64,000 bases of DNA from Mytilus californianus (taxonomy: Eukaryota; Mollusca; Bivalvia; Mytilida; Mytilidae). This document shows, piece by piece, positions 47,141 through 62,200 of the stretch (its first letter is position 1; every line of letters begins with the position of its first letter). The stretch spans positions 46,379,278 to 46,443,277 of the forward strand of contig NW_026262701.1 in assembly GCF_021869535.1 (NCBI RefSeq). The letters run 5' to 3'. The translations under genes were made by a program, and so were the position numbers. The notes under the pieces were generated by a model that was not told the DNA's origin, did no database searches, and saw nothing but the letters and a program-made list of their open reading frames with translations.

Positions 47141-47298
47141 TGTATCATAATAATACTATTAATCGGTGATTATTGTTTGTAACTAGCTTACATTCAGTGA
47201 CAAATATCTCAAGGCGCGCATATTCAGGACGAGAACAAATCAACAACTAATACCATATGTAGGTTCAGCAAAGGGGAAAAGGAGGGTTATAAATATAA

Positions 47299-50200
47299 CT
47301 CTTAGGTCCGAGTACACAGTTATTTCGTAGTGCATTTCTTTTAGACAATAAATGAAAATTAAAAAAATCCCACCTGCGCTTTCTCAATAATATTTTTACA
47401 GTGTGTTGTACTACTTTTGGGACAAATTATATCAAAATTATAGAAAACTTCATCGGCTCTAACTCAAAATATGGACAATTTCATGTTAAGGGGGTCTTCA
47501 AATCTTTTGACAGCTTGCGAAGTGCTAATTTTTAACATTTTTCAGCTGGACCAAATCACTACTTTACTTTAAAATTCATGACCCAAATTTTTTTACAGTG
47601 TCATTTCACCCCCCTACTTACTATTTGAGTCATAAAACATGGAGAAATAAATTTGGAAGTGGTATAAAAAAAATCAACAAGTAACACACTGTCCACACTA
47701 GGGACTATATTCGTGGACAACGAAAATCAAAGGACGATAACTGTGTACCCGGACCTAATAGGGTAGAAAAAGTTGACCAATCTTAATGAAACTTGGTATG
47801 ACCAAAGCTTATTAAATTAATAAACTGCTTACAAAGTTTCATGGCAATAGGATATATATTATAGACAATATGACTAATTCTATATTCAACTTTGGGTGTT
47901 AAATTTAGACGGTAAAATTGAAAATTTTCAACTATCAACATTTGGGGCTTAAAAAATTAAGATTTTGCAAAAAAATACTTTTGAAATGCCTTAATATATA
48001 ATATATTATGTATTAAAAGCAATAGAGTACTCATTTGATTTATCAGACTTATCATAATTATTAAAAAGTCAAATTTATATGAGCCTATGGCTAAAAATGG
48101 AGGTTTTCCAATGAAGGGGGGCCTTACATAAAGATGTAATATTTTCCAGCAATTTTAAATTTGTAAAGCTTTTTGGTTATAAATAATCCTTACATATGTA
48201 TTTAATGTACTTTAAATGGAAAGAAAACTTACAAATAACATATCACATTAGTTTAAAAGGGTCTTAGGCCAAGTAAGACTGAAAATAATTTAGGGTCAAT
48301 TTAGGCTGTATCACATATTTACATTTAAAAATGCATATTGAAGCTATAGGAAATAAAATTTTTTGTCTGTTCTATCATTTCTATACTCAGGTGACATGAT
48401 ACAATAAATCTGAGCACAAAAAGACTCTTGCATTCAACTTTTTTTGCAGACAGTATGGTCTGATACAAAGATTTTTCACTTTTTAGTGAAAAACATGCAT
48501 GCAATTTTAGTCTCAATAGGCTTATATTTGAACCACTTGCTATCCTACAGAAGAAAAGAAAGATATTATGTGACATAAAACAGGTACAACAGACATTGTT
48601 AAGTGCTTTTTATACACATTTAGTGAGGTCTTTATAATGGACTTCAACTTTTATGTTCCAAGCTCCTCACATTTAACTTGATCCAAACAGGGCGTTAGAC
48701 GAGGATCATATATACAACACATTTTTCACATATTGTCTGAGATAATCTTCTTTTCTGTAGATTCAGAGTTCACAAATGAGTAATACAACTGGATTGAAGC
48801 ATAGAAACACAAATATTGACACATAAAAACCTGTCAGATAGAAAGTCAGAATGCCACTTATGCATCAAAATTGAAAAAGCTATGAAATGCTTATTTTGAC
48901 CATAAAATGCCAAAATTGGTCATTTTTGCAGAAATTCTATCAAATAAAAGTTTAAATCCTTTAGTTTTATGCTATTTAATAAATTGACACCATCAAATCA
49001 TTCAGGGAAGTTGCCAAAGTACAGATTCTATATTTCCTGATTTCACCTCTTAGGTCCGAGTACACAGTTATTTCGTAGTGCATTTCTTTTAGACAATAAA
49101 TGAAAATTAAAAAAATCCCACCTGCGCTTTCTCAATAATATTTTTACAGTGTGTTGTACTACTTTTGGGACAAATTATATCAAAATTATAGAAAACTTCA
49201 TCGGCTCTAACTCAAAATATGGACAATTTCATGTTAAGGGGGTCTTCAAATCTTTTGACAGCTTGCGAAGTGCTAATTTTTAACATTTTTCAGCTGGACC
49301 AAATCACTACTTTACTTTAAAATTCATGACCCAAATTTTTTTACAGTGTCATTTCACCCCCCTACTTACTATTTGAGTCATAAAACATGGAGAAATAAAT
49401 TTGGAAGTGGTATAAAAAAAATCAACAAGTAACACACTGTCCACACTAGGGACTATATTCGTGGACAACGAAAATCAAAGGACGATAACTGTGTACCCGG
49501 ACCTAATAGGGTAGAAAAAGTTGACCAATCTTAATGAAACTTGGTATGACCAAAGCTTATTAAATTAATAAACTGCTTACAAAGTTTCATGGCAATAGGA
49601 TATATATTATAGACAATATGACTAATTCTATATTCAACTTTGGGTGTTAAATTTAGACGGTAAAATTGAAAATTTTCAACTATCAACATTTGGGGCTTAA
49701 AAAATTAAGATTTTGCAAAAAAATACTTTTGAAATGCCTTAATATATAATATATTATGTATTAAAAGCAATAGAGTACTCATTTGATTTATCAGACTTAT
49801 CATAATTATTAAAAAGTCAAATTTATATGAGCCTATGGCTAAAAATGGAGGTTTTCCAATGAAGGGGGGCCTTACATAAAGATGTAATATTTTCCAGCAA
49901 TTTTAAATTTGTAAAGCTTTTTGGTTATAAATAATCCTTACATATGTATTTAATGTACTTTAAATGGAAAGAAAACTTACAAATAACATATCACATTAGT
50001 TTAAAAGGGTCTTAGGCCAAGTAAGACTGAAAATAATTTAGGGTCAATTTAGGCTGTATCACATATTTACATTTAAAAATGCATATTGAAGCTATAGGAA
50101 ATAAAATTTTTTGTCTGTTCTATCATTTCTATACTCAGGTGACATGATACAATAAATCTGAGCACAAAAAGACTCTTGCATTCAACTTTTTTTGCAGACA

Positions 50201-53200
50201 GTATGGTCTGATACAAAGATTTTTCACTTTTTAGTGAAAAACATGCATGCAATTTTAGTCTCAATAGGCTTATATTTGAACCACTTGCTATCCTACAGAA
50301 GAAAAGAAAGATATTATGTGACATAAAACAGGTACAACAGACATTGTTAAGTGCTTTTTATACACATTTAGTGAGGTCTTTATAATGGACTTCAACTTTT
50401 ATGTTCCAAGCTCCTCACATTTAACTTGATCCAAACAGGGCGTTAGACGAGGATCATATATACAACACATTTTTCACATATTGTCTGAGATAATCTTCTT
50501 TTCTGTAGATTCAGAGTTCACAAATGAGTAATACAACTGGATTGAAGCATAGAAACACAAATATTGACACATAAAAACCTGTCAGATAGAAAGTCAGAAT
50601 GCCACTTATGCATCAAAATTGAAAAAGCTATGAAATGCTTATTTTGACCATAAAATGCCAAAATTGGTCATTTTTGCAGAAATTCTATCAAATAAAAGTT
50701 TAAATCCTTTAGTTTTATGCTATTTAATAAATTGACACCATCAAATCATTCAGGGAAGTTGCCAAAGTACAGATTCTATATTTCCTGATTTCACCTCTTA
50801 GGTCCGAGTACACAGTTATTTCGTAGTGCATTTCTTTTAGACAATAAATGAAAATTAAAAAAATCCCACCTGCGCTTTCTCAATAATATTTTTACAGTGT
50901 GTTGTACTACTTTTGGGACAAATTATATCAAAATTATAGAAAACTTCATCGGCTCTAACTCAAAATATGGACAATTTCATGTTAAGGGGGTCTTCAAATC
51001 TTTTGACAGCTTGCGAAGTGCTAATTTTTAACATTTTTCAGCTGGACCAAATCACTACTTTACTTTAAAATTCATGACCCAAATTTTTTTACAGTGTCAT
51101 TTCACCCCCCTACTTACTATTTGAGTCATAAAACATGGAGAAATAAATTTGGAAGTGGTATAAAAAAAATCAACAAGTAACACACTGTCCACACTAGGGA
51201 CTATATTCGTGGACAACGAAAATCAAAGGACGATAACTGTGTACCCGGACCTAATAGGGTAGAAAAAGTTGACCAATCTTAATGAAACTTGGTATGACCA
51301 AAGCTTATTAAATTAATAAACTGCTTACAAAGTTTCATGGCAATAGGATATATATTATAGACAATATGACTAATTCTATATTCAACTTTGGGTGTTAAAT
51401 TTAGACGGTAAAATTGAAAATTTTCAACTATCAACATTTGGGGCTTAAAAAATTAAGATTTTGCAAAAAAATACTTTTGAAATGCCTTAATATATAATAT
51501 ATTATGTATTAAAAGCAATAGAGTACTCATTTGATTTATCAGACTTATCATAATTATTAAAAAGTCAAATTTATATGAGCCTATGGCTAAAAATGGAGGT
51601 TTTCCAATGAAGGGGGGCCTTACATAAAGATGTAATATTTTCCAGCAATTTTAAATTTGTAAAGCTTTTTGGTTATAAATAATCCTTACATATGTATTTA
51701 ATGTACTTTAAATGGAAAGAAAACTTACAAATAACATATCACATTAGTTTAAAAGGGTCTTAGGCCAAGTAAGACTGAAAATAATTTAGGGTCAATTTAG
51801 GCTGTATCACATATTTACATTTAAAAATGCATATTGAAGCTATAGGAAATAAAATTTTTTGTCTGTTCTATCATTTCTATACTCAGGTGACATGATACAA
51901 TAAATCTGAGCACAAAAAGACTCTTGCATTCAACTTTTTTTGCAGACAGTATGGTCTGATACAAAGATTTTTCACTTTTTAGTGAAAAACATGCATGCAA
52001 TTTTAGTCTCAATAGGCTTATATTTGAACCACTTGCTATCCTACAGAAGAAAAGAAAGATATTATGTGACATAAAACAGGTACAACAGACATTGTTAAGT
52101 GCTTTTTATACACATTTAGTGAGGTCTTTATAATGGACTTCAACTTTTATGTTCCAAGCTCCTCACATTTAACTTGATCCAAACAGGGCGTTAGACGAGG
52201 ATCATATATACAACACATTTTTCACATATTGTCTGAGATAATCTTCTTTTCTGTAGATTCAGAGTTCACAAATGAGTAATACAACTGGATTGAAGCATAG
52301 AAACACAAATATTGACACATAAAAACCTGTCAGATAGAAAGTCAGAATGCCACTTATGCATCAAAATTGAAAAAGCTATGAAATGCTTATTTTGACCATA
52401 AAATGCCAAAATTGGTCATTTTTGCAGAAATTCTATCAAATAAAAGTTTAAATCCTTTAGTTTTATGCTATTTAATAAATTGACACCATCAAATCATTCA
52501 GGGAAGTTGCCAAAGTACAGATTCTATATTTCCTGATTTCACCTCTTAGGTCCGAGTACACAGTTATTTCGTAGTGCATTTCTTTTAGACAATAAATGAA
52601 AATTAAAAAAATCCCACCTGCGCTTTCTCAATAATATTTTTACAGTGTGTTGTACTACTTTTGGGACAAATTATATCAAAATTATAGAAAACTTCATCGG
52701 CTCTAACTCAAAATATGGACAATTTCATGTTAAGGGGGTCTTCAAATCTTTTGACAGCTTGCGAAGTGCTAATTTTTAACATTTTTCAGCTGGACCAAAT
52801 CACTACTTTACTTTAAAATTCATGACCCAAATTTTTTTACAGTGTCATTTCACCCCCCTACTTACTATTTGAGTCATAAAACATGGAGAAATAAATTTGG
52901 AAGTGGTATAAAAAAAATCAACAAGTAACACACTGTCCACACTAGGGACTATATTCGTGGACAACGAAAATCAAAGGACGATAACTGTGTACCCGGACCT
53001 AATAGGGTAGAAAAAGTTGACCAATCTTAATGAAACTTGGTATGACCAAAGCTTATTAAATTAATAAACTGCTTACAAAGTTTCATGGCAATAGGATATA
53101 TATTATAGACAATATGACTAATTCTATATTCAACTTTGGGTGTTAAATTTAGACGGTAAAATTGAAAATTTTCAACTATCAACATTTGGGGCTTAAAAAA

Positions 53201-56200
53201 TTAAGATTTTGCAAAAAAATACTTTTGAAATGCCTTAATATATAATATATTATGTATTAAAAGCAATAGAGTACTCATTTGATTTATCAGACTTATCATA
53301 ATTATTAAAAAGTCAAATTTATATGAGCCTATGGCTAAAAATGGAGGTTTTCCAATGAAGGGGGGCCTTACATAAAGATGTAATATTTTCCAGCAATTTT
53401 AAATTTGTAAAGCTTTTTGGTTATAAATAATCCTTACATATGTATTTAATGTACTTTAAATGGAAAGAAAACTTACAAATAACATATCACATTAGTTTAA
53501 AAGGGTCTTAGGCCAAGTAAGACTGAAAATAATTTAGGGTCAATTTAGGCTGTATCACATATTTACATTTAAAAATGCATATTGAAGCTATAGGAAATAA
53601 AATTTTTTGTCTGTTCTATCATTTCTATACTCAGGTGACATGATACAATAAATCTGAGCACAAAAAGACTCTTGCATTCAACTTTTTTTGCAGACAGTAT
53701 GGTCTGATACAAAGATTTTTCACTTTTTAGTGAAAAACATGCATGCAATTTTAGTCTCAATAGGCTTATATTTGAACCACTTGCTATCCTACAGAAGAAA
53801 AGAAAGATATTATGTGACATAAAACAGGTACAACAGACATTGTTAAGTGCTTTTTATACACATTTAGTGAGGTCTTTATAATGGACTTCAACTTTTATGT
53901 TCCAAGCTCCTCACATTTAACTTGATCCAAACAGGGCGTTAGACGAGGATCATATATACAACACATTTTTCACATATTGTCTGAGATAATCTTCTTTTCT
54001 GTAGATTCAGAGTTCACAAATGAGTAATACAACTGGATTGAAGCATAGAAACACAAATATTGACACATAAAAACCTGTCAGATAGAAAGTCAGAATGCCA
54101 CTTATGCATCAAAATTGAAAAAGCTATGAAATGCTTATTTTGACCATAAAATGCCAAAATTGGTCATTTTTGCAGAAATTCTATCAAATAAAAGTTTAAA
54201 TCCTTTAGTTTTATGCTATTTAATAAATTGACACCATCAAATCATTCAGGGAAGTTGCCAAAGTACAGATTCTATATTTCCTGATTTCACCTCTTAGGTC
54301 CGAGTACACAGTTATTTCGTAGTGCATTTCTTTTAGACAATAAATGAAAATTAAAAAAATCCCACCTGCGCTTTCTCAATAATATTTTTACAGTGTGTTG
54401 TACTACTTTTGGGACAAATTATATCAAAATTATAGAAAACTTCATCGGCTCTAACTCAAAATATGGACAATTTCATGTTAAGGGGGTCTTCAAATCTTTT
54501 GACAGCTTGCGAAGTGCTAATTTTTAACATTTTTCAGCTGGACCAAATCACTACTTTACTTTAAAATTCATGACCCAAATTTTTTTACAGTGTCATTTCA
54601 CCCCCCTACTTACTATTTGAGTCATAAAACATGGAGAAATAAATTTGGAAGTGGTATAAAAAAAATCAACAAGTAACACACTGTCCACACTAGGGACTAT
54701 ATTCGTGGACAACGAAAATCAAAGGACGATAACTGTGTACCCGGACCTAATAGGGTAGAAAAAGTTGACCAATCTTAATGAAACTTGGTATGACCAAAGC
54801 TTATTAAATTAATAAACTGCTTACAAAGTTTCATGGCAATAGGATATATATTATAGACAATATGACTAATTCTATATTCAACTTTGGGTGTTAAATTTAG
54901 ACGGTAAAATTGAAAATTTTCAACTATCAACATTTGGGGCTTAAAAAATTAAGATTTTGCAAAAAAATACTTTTGAAATGCCTTAATATATAATATATTA
55001 TGTATTAAAAGCAATAGAGTACTCATTTGATTTATCAGACTTATCATAATTATTAAAAAGTCAAATTTATATGAGCCTATGGCTAAAAATGGAGGTTTTC
55101 CAATGAAGGGGGGCCTTACATAAAGATGTAATATTTTCCAGCAATTTTAAATTTGTAAAGCTTTTTGGTTATAAATAATCCTTACATATGTATTTAATGT
55201 ACTTTAAATGGAAAGAAAACTTACAAATAACATATCACATTAGTTTAAAAGGGTCTTAGGCCAAGTAAGACTGAAAATAATTTAGGGTCAATTTAGGCTG
55301 TATCACATATTTACATTTAAAAATGCATATTGAAGCTATAGGAAATAAAATTTTTTGTCTGTTCTATCATTTCTATACTCAGGTGACATGATACAATAAA
55401 TCTGAGCACAAAAAGACTCTTGCATTCAACTTTTTTTGCAGACAGTATGGTCTGATACAAAGATTTTTCACTTTTTAGTGAAAAACATGCATGCAATTTT
55501 AGTCTCAATAGGCTTATATTTGAACCACTTGCTATCCTACAGAAGAAAAGAAAGATATTATGTGACATAAAACAGGTACAACAGACATTGTTAAGTGCTT
55601 TTTATACACATTTAGTGAGGTCTTTATAATGGACTTCAACTTTTATGTTCCAAGCTCCTCACATTTAACTTGATCCAAACAGGGCGTTAGACGAGGATCA
55701 TATATACAACACATTTTTCACATATTGTCTGAGATAATCTTCTTTTCTGTAGATTCAGAGTTCACAAATGAGTAATACAACTGGATTGAAGCATAGAAAC
55801 ACAAATATTGACACATAAAAACCTGTCAGATAGAAAGTCAGAATGCCACTTATGCATCAAAATTGAAAAAGCTATGAAATGCTTATTTTGACCATAAAAT
55901 GCCAAAATTGGTCATTTTTGCAGAAATTCTATCAAATAAAAGTTTAAATCCTTTAGTTTTATGCTATTTAATAAATTGACACCATCAAATCATTCAGGGA
56001 AGTTGCCAAAGTACAGATTCTATATTTCCTGATTTCACCTCTTAGGTCCGAGTACACAGTTATTTCGTAGTGCATTTCTTTTAGACAATAAATGAAAATT
56101 AAAAAAATCCCACCTGCGCTTTCTCAATAATATTTTTACAGTGTGTTGTACTACTTTTGGGACAAATTATATCAAAATTATAGAAAACTTCATCGGCTCT

Positions 56201-59200
56201 AACTCAAAATATGGACAATTTCATGTTAAGGGGGTCTTCAAATCTTTTGACAGCTTGCGAAGTGCTAATTTTTAACATTTTTCAGCTGGACCAAATCACT
56301 ACTTTACTTTAAAATTCATGACCCAAATTTTTTTACAGTGTCATTTCACCCCCCTACTTACTATTTGAGTCATAAAACATGGAGAAATAAATTTGGAAGT
56401 GGTATAAAAAAAATCAACAAGTAACACACTGTCCACACTAGGGACTATATTCGTGGACAACGAAAATCAAAGGACGATAACTGTGTACCCGGACCTAATA
56501 GGGTAGAAAAAGTTGACCAATCTTAATGAAACTTGGTATGACCAAAGCTTATTAAATTAATAAACTGCTTACAAAGTTTCATGGCAATAGGATATATATT
56601 ATAGACAATATGACTAATTCTATATTCAACTTTGGGTGTTAAATTTAGACGGTAAAATTGAAAATTTTCAACTATCAACATTTGGGGCTTAAAAAATTAA
56701 GATTTTGCAAAAAAATACTTTTGAAATGCCTTAATATATAATATATTATGTATTAAAAGCAATAGAGTACTCATTTGATTTATCAGACTTATCATAATTA
56801 TTAAAAAGTCAAATTTATATGAGCCTATGGCTAAAAATGGAGGTTTTCCAATGAAGGGGGGCCTTACATAAAGATGTAATATTTTCCAGCAATTTTAAAT
56901 TTGTAAAGCTTTTTGGTTATAAATAATCCTTACATATGTATTTAATGTACTTTAAATGGAAAGAAAACTTACAAATAACATATCACATTAGTTTAAAAGG
57001 GTCTTAGGCCAAGTAAGACTGAAAATAATTTAGGGTCAATTTAGGCTGTATCACATATTTACATTTAAAAATGCATATTGAAGCTATAGGAAATAAAATT
57101 TTTTGTCTGTTCTATCATTTCTATACTCAGGTGACATGATACAATAAATCTGAGCACAAAAAGACTCTTGCATTCAACTTTTTTTGCAGACAGTATGGTC
57201 TGATACAAAGATTTTTCACTTTTTAGTGAAAAACATGCATGCAATTTTAGTCTCAATAGGCTTATATTTGAACCACTTGCTATCCTACAGAAGAAAAGAA
57301 AGATATTATGTGACATAAAACAGGTACAACAGACATTGTTAAGTGCTTTTTATACACATTTAGTGAGGTCTTTATAATGGACTTCAACTTTTATGTTCCA
57401 AGCTCCTCACATTTAACTTGATCCAAACAGGGCGTTAGACGAGGATCATATATACAACACATTTTTCACATATTGTCTGAGATAATCTTCTTTTCTGTAG
57501 ATTCAGAGTTCACAAATGAGTAATACAACTGGATTGAAGCATAGAAACACAAATATTGACACATAAAAACCTGTCAGATAGAAAGTCAGAATGCCACTTA
57601 TGCATCAAAATTGAAAAAGCTATGAAATGCTTATTTTGACCATAAAATGCCAAAATTGGTCATTTTTGCAGAAATTCTATCAAATAAAAGTTTAAATCCT
57701 TTAGTTTTATGCTATTTAATAAATTGACACCATCAAATCATTCAGGGAAGTTGCCAAAGTACAGATTCTATATTTCCTGATTTCACCTCTTAGGTCCGAG
57801 TACACAGTTATTTCGTAGTGCATTTCTTTTAGACAATAAATGAAAATTAAAAAAATCCCACCTGCGCTTTCTCAATAATATTTTTACAGTGTGTTGTACT
57901 ACTTTTGGGACAAATTATATCAAAATTATAGAAAACTTCATCGGCTCTAACTCAAAATATGGACAATTTCATGTTAAGGGGGTCTTCAAATCTTTTGACA
58001 GCTTGCGAAGTGCTAATTTTTAACATTTTTCAGCTGGACCAAATCACTACTTTACTTTAAAATTCATGACCCAAATTTTTTTACAGTGTCATTTCACCCC
58101 CCTACTTACTATTTGAGTCATAAAACATGGAGAAATAAATTTGGAAGTGGTATAAAAAAAATCAACAAGTAACACACTGTCCACACTAGGGACTATATTC
58201 GTGGACAACGAAAATCAAAGGACGATAACTGTGTACCCGGACCTAATAGGGTAGAAAAAGTTGACCAATCTTAATGAAACTTGGTATGACCAAAGCTTAT
58301 TAAATTAATAAACTGCTTACAAAGTTTCATGGCAATAGGATATATATTATAGACAATATGACTAATTCTATATTCAACTTTGGGTGTTAAATTTAGACGG
58401 TAAAATTGAAAATTTTCAACTATCAACATTTGGGGCTTAAAAAATTAAGATTTTGCAAAAAAATACTTTTGAAATGCCTTAATATATAATATATTATGTA
58501 TTAAAAGCAATAGAGTACTCATTTGATTTATCAGACTTATCATAATTATTAAAAAGTCAAATTTATATGAGCCTATGGCTAAAAATGGAGGTTTTCCAAT
58601 GAAGGGGGGCCTTACATAAAGATGTAATATTTTCCAGCAATTTTAAATTTGTAAAGCTTTTTGGTTATAAATAATCCTTACATATGTATTTAATGTACTT
58701 TAAATGGAAAGAAAACTTACAAATAACATATCACATTAGTTTAAAAGGGTCTTAGGCCAAGTAAGACTGAAAATAATTTAGGGTCAATTTAGGCTGTATC
58801 ACATATTTACATTTAAAAATGCATATTGAAGCTATAGGAAATAAAATTTTTTGTCTGTTCTATCATTTCTATACTCAGGTGACATGATACAATAAATCTG
58901 AGCACAAAAAGACTCTTGCATTCAACTTTTTTTGCAGACAGTATGGTCTGATACAAAGATTTTTCACTTTTTAGTGAAAAACATGCATGCAATTTTAGTC
59001 TCAATAGGCTTATATTTGAACCACTTGCTATCCTACAGAAGAAAAGAAAGATATTATGTGACATAAAACAGGTACAACAGACATTGTTAAGTGCTTTTTA
59101 TACACATTTAGTGAGGTCTTTATAATGGACTTCAACTTTTATGTTCCAAGCTCCTCACATTTAACTTGATCCAAACAGGGCGTTAGACGAGGATCATATA

Positions 59201-62200
59201 TACAACACATTTTTCACATATTGTCTGAGATAATCTTCTTTTCTGTAGATTCAGAGTTCACAAATGAGTAATACAACTGGATTGAAGCATAGAAACACAA
59301 ATATTGACACATAAAAACCTGTCAGATAGAAAGTCAGAATGCCACTTATGCATCAAAATTGAAAAAGCTATGAAATGCTTATTTTGACCATAAAATGCCA
59401 AAATTGGTCATTTTTGCAGAAATTCTATCAAATAAAAGTTTAAATCCTTTAGTTTTATGCTATTTAATAAATTGACACCATCAAATCATTCAGGGAAGTT
59501 GCCAAAGTACAGATTCTATATTTCCTGATTTCACCTCTTAGGTCCGAGTACACAGTTATTTCGTAGTGCATTTCTTTTAGACAATAAATGAAAATTAAAA
59601 AAATCCCACCTGCGCTTTCTCAATAATATTTTTACAGTGTGTTGTACTACTTTTGGGACAAATTATATCAAAATTATAGAAAACTTCATCGGCTCTAACT
59701 CAAAATATGGACAATTTCATGTTAAGGGGGTCTTCAAATCTTTTGACAGCTTGCGAAGTGCTAATTTTTAACATTTTTCAGCTGGACCAAATCACTACTT
59801 TACTTTAAAATTCATGACCCAAATTTTTTTACAGTGTCATTTCACCCCCCTACTTACTATTTGAGTCATAAAACATGGAGAAATAAATTTGGAAGTGGTA
59901 TAAAAAAAATCAACAAGTAACACACTGTCCACACTAGGGACTATATTCGTGGACAACGAAAATCAAAGGACGATAACTGTGTACCCGGACCTAATAGGGT
60001 AGAAAAAGTTGACCAATCTTAATGAAACTTGGTATGACCAAAGCTTATTAAATTAATAAACTGCTTACAAAGTTTCATGGCAATAGGATATATATTATAG
60101 ACAATATGACTAATTCTATATTCAACTTTGGGTGTTAAATTTAGACGGTAAAATTGAAAATTTTCAACTATCAACATTTGGGGCTTAAAAAATTAAGATT
60201 TTGCAAAAAAATACTTTTGAAATGCCTTAATATATAATATATTATGTATTAAAAGCAATAGAGTACTCATTTGATTTATCAGACTTATCATAATTATTAA
60301 AAAGTCAAATTTATATGAGCCTATGGCTAAAAATGGAGGTTTTCCAATGAAGGGGGGCCTTACATAAAGATGTAATATTTTCCAGCAATTTTAAATTTGT
60401 AAAGCTTTTTGGTTATAAATAATCCTTACATATGTATTTAATGTACTTTAAATGGAAAGAAAACTTACAAATAACATATCACATTAGTTTAAAAGGGTCT
60501 TAGGCCAAGTAAGACTGAAAATAATTTAGGGTCAATTTAGGCTGTATCACATATTTACATTTAAAAATGCATATTGAAGCTATAGGAAATAAAATTTTTT
60601 GTCTGTTCTATCATTTCTATACTCAGGTGACATGATACAATAAATCTGAGCACAAAAAGACTCTTGCATTCAACTTTTTTTGCAGACAGTATGGTCTGAT
60701 ACAAAGATTTTTCACTTTTTAGTGAAAAACATGCATGCAATTTTAGTCTCAATAGGCTTATATTTGAACCACTTGCTATCCTACAGAAGAAAAGAAAGAT
60801 ATTATGTGACATAAAACAGGTACAACAGACATTGTTAAGTGCTTTTTATACACATTTAGTGAGGTCTTTATAATGGACTTCAACTTTTATGTTCCAAGCT
60901 CCTCACATTTAACTTGATCCAAACAGGGCGTTAGACGAGGATCATATATACAACACATTTTTCACATATTGTCTGAGATAATCTTCTTTTCTGTAGATTC
61001 AGAGTTCACAAATGAGTAATACAACTGGATTGAAGCATAGAAACACAAATATTGACACATAAAAACCTGTCAGATAGAAAGTCAGAATGCCACTTATGCA
61101 TCAAAATTGAAAAAGCTATGAAATGCTTATTTTGACCATAAAATGCCAAAATTGGTCATTTTTGCAGAAATTCTATCAAATAAAAGTTTAAATCCTTTAG
61201 TTTTATGCTATTTAATAAATTGACACCATCAAATCATTCAGGGAAGTTGCCAAAGTACAGATTCTATATTTCCTGATTTCACCTCTTAGGTCCGAGTACA
61301 CAGTTATTTCGTAGTGCATTTCTTTTAGACAATAAATGAAAATTAAAAAAATCCCACCTGCGCTTTCTCAATAATATTTTTACAGTGTGTTGTACTACTT
61401 TTGGGACAAATTATATCAAAATTATAGAAAACTTCATCGGCTCTAACTCAAAATATGGACAATTTCATGTTAAGGGGGTCTTCAAATCTTTTGACAGCTT
61501 GCGAAGTGCTAATTTTTAACATTTTTCAGCTGGACCAAATCACTACTTTACTTTAAAATTCATGACCCAAATTTTTTTACAGTGTCATTTCACCCCCCTA
61601 CTTACTATTTGAGTCATAAAACATGGAGAAATAAATTTGGAAGTGGTATAAAAAAAACCAACAAGTAACACACTGTCCACACTAGGGACTATATTCGTGG
61701 ACAACGAAAATCAAAGGACGATAACTGTGTACCCGGACCTAATAGGGTAGAAAAAGTTGACCAATCTTAATGAAACTTGGTATGACCAAAGCTTATTAAA
61801 TTAATAAACTGCTTACAAAGTTTCATGGCAATAGGATATATATTATAGACAATATGACTAATTCTATATTCAACTTTGGGTGTTAAATTTAGACGGTAAA
61901 ATTGAAAATTTTCAACTATCAACATTTGGGGCTTAAAAAATTAAGATTTTGCAAAAAAATACTTTTGAAATGCCTTAATATATAATATATTATGTATTAA
62001 AAGCAATAGAGTACTCATTTGATTTATCAGACTTATCATAATTATTAAAAAGTCAAATTTATATGAGCCTATGGCTAAAAATGGAGGTTTTCCAATGAAG
62101 GGGGGCCTTACATAAAGATGTAATATTTTCCAGCAATTTTAAATTTGTAAAGCTTTTTGGTTATAAATAATCCTTACATATGTATTTAATGTACTTTAAA

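Noticed and set aside
48325-48576. 83-codon minus-strand ORF repeated in every satellite unit
   Set aside because: It is identical because the DNA is identical. It has no family motif, no splice context and an AT-driven composition; repetition is not evidence of coding.
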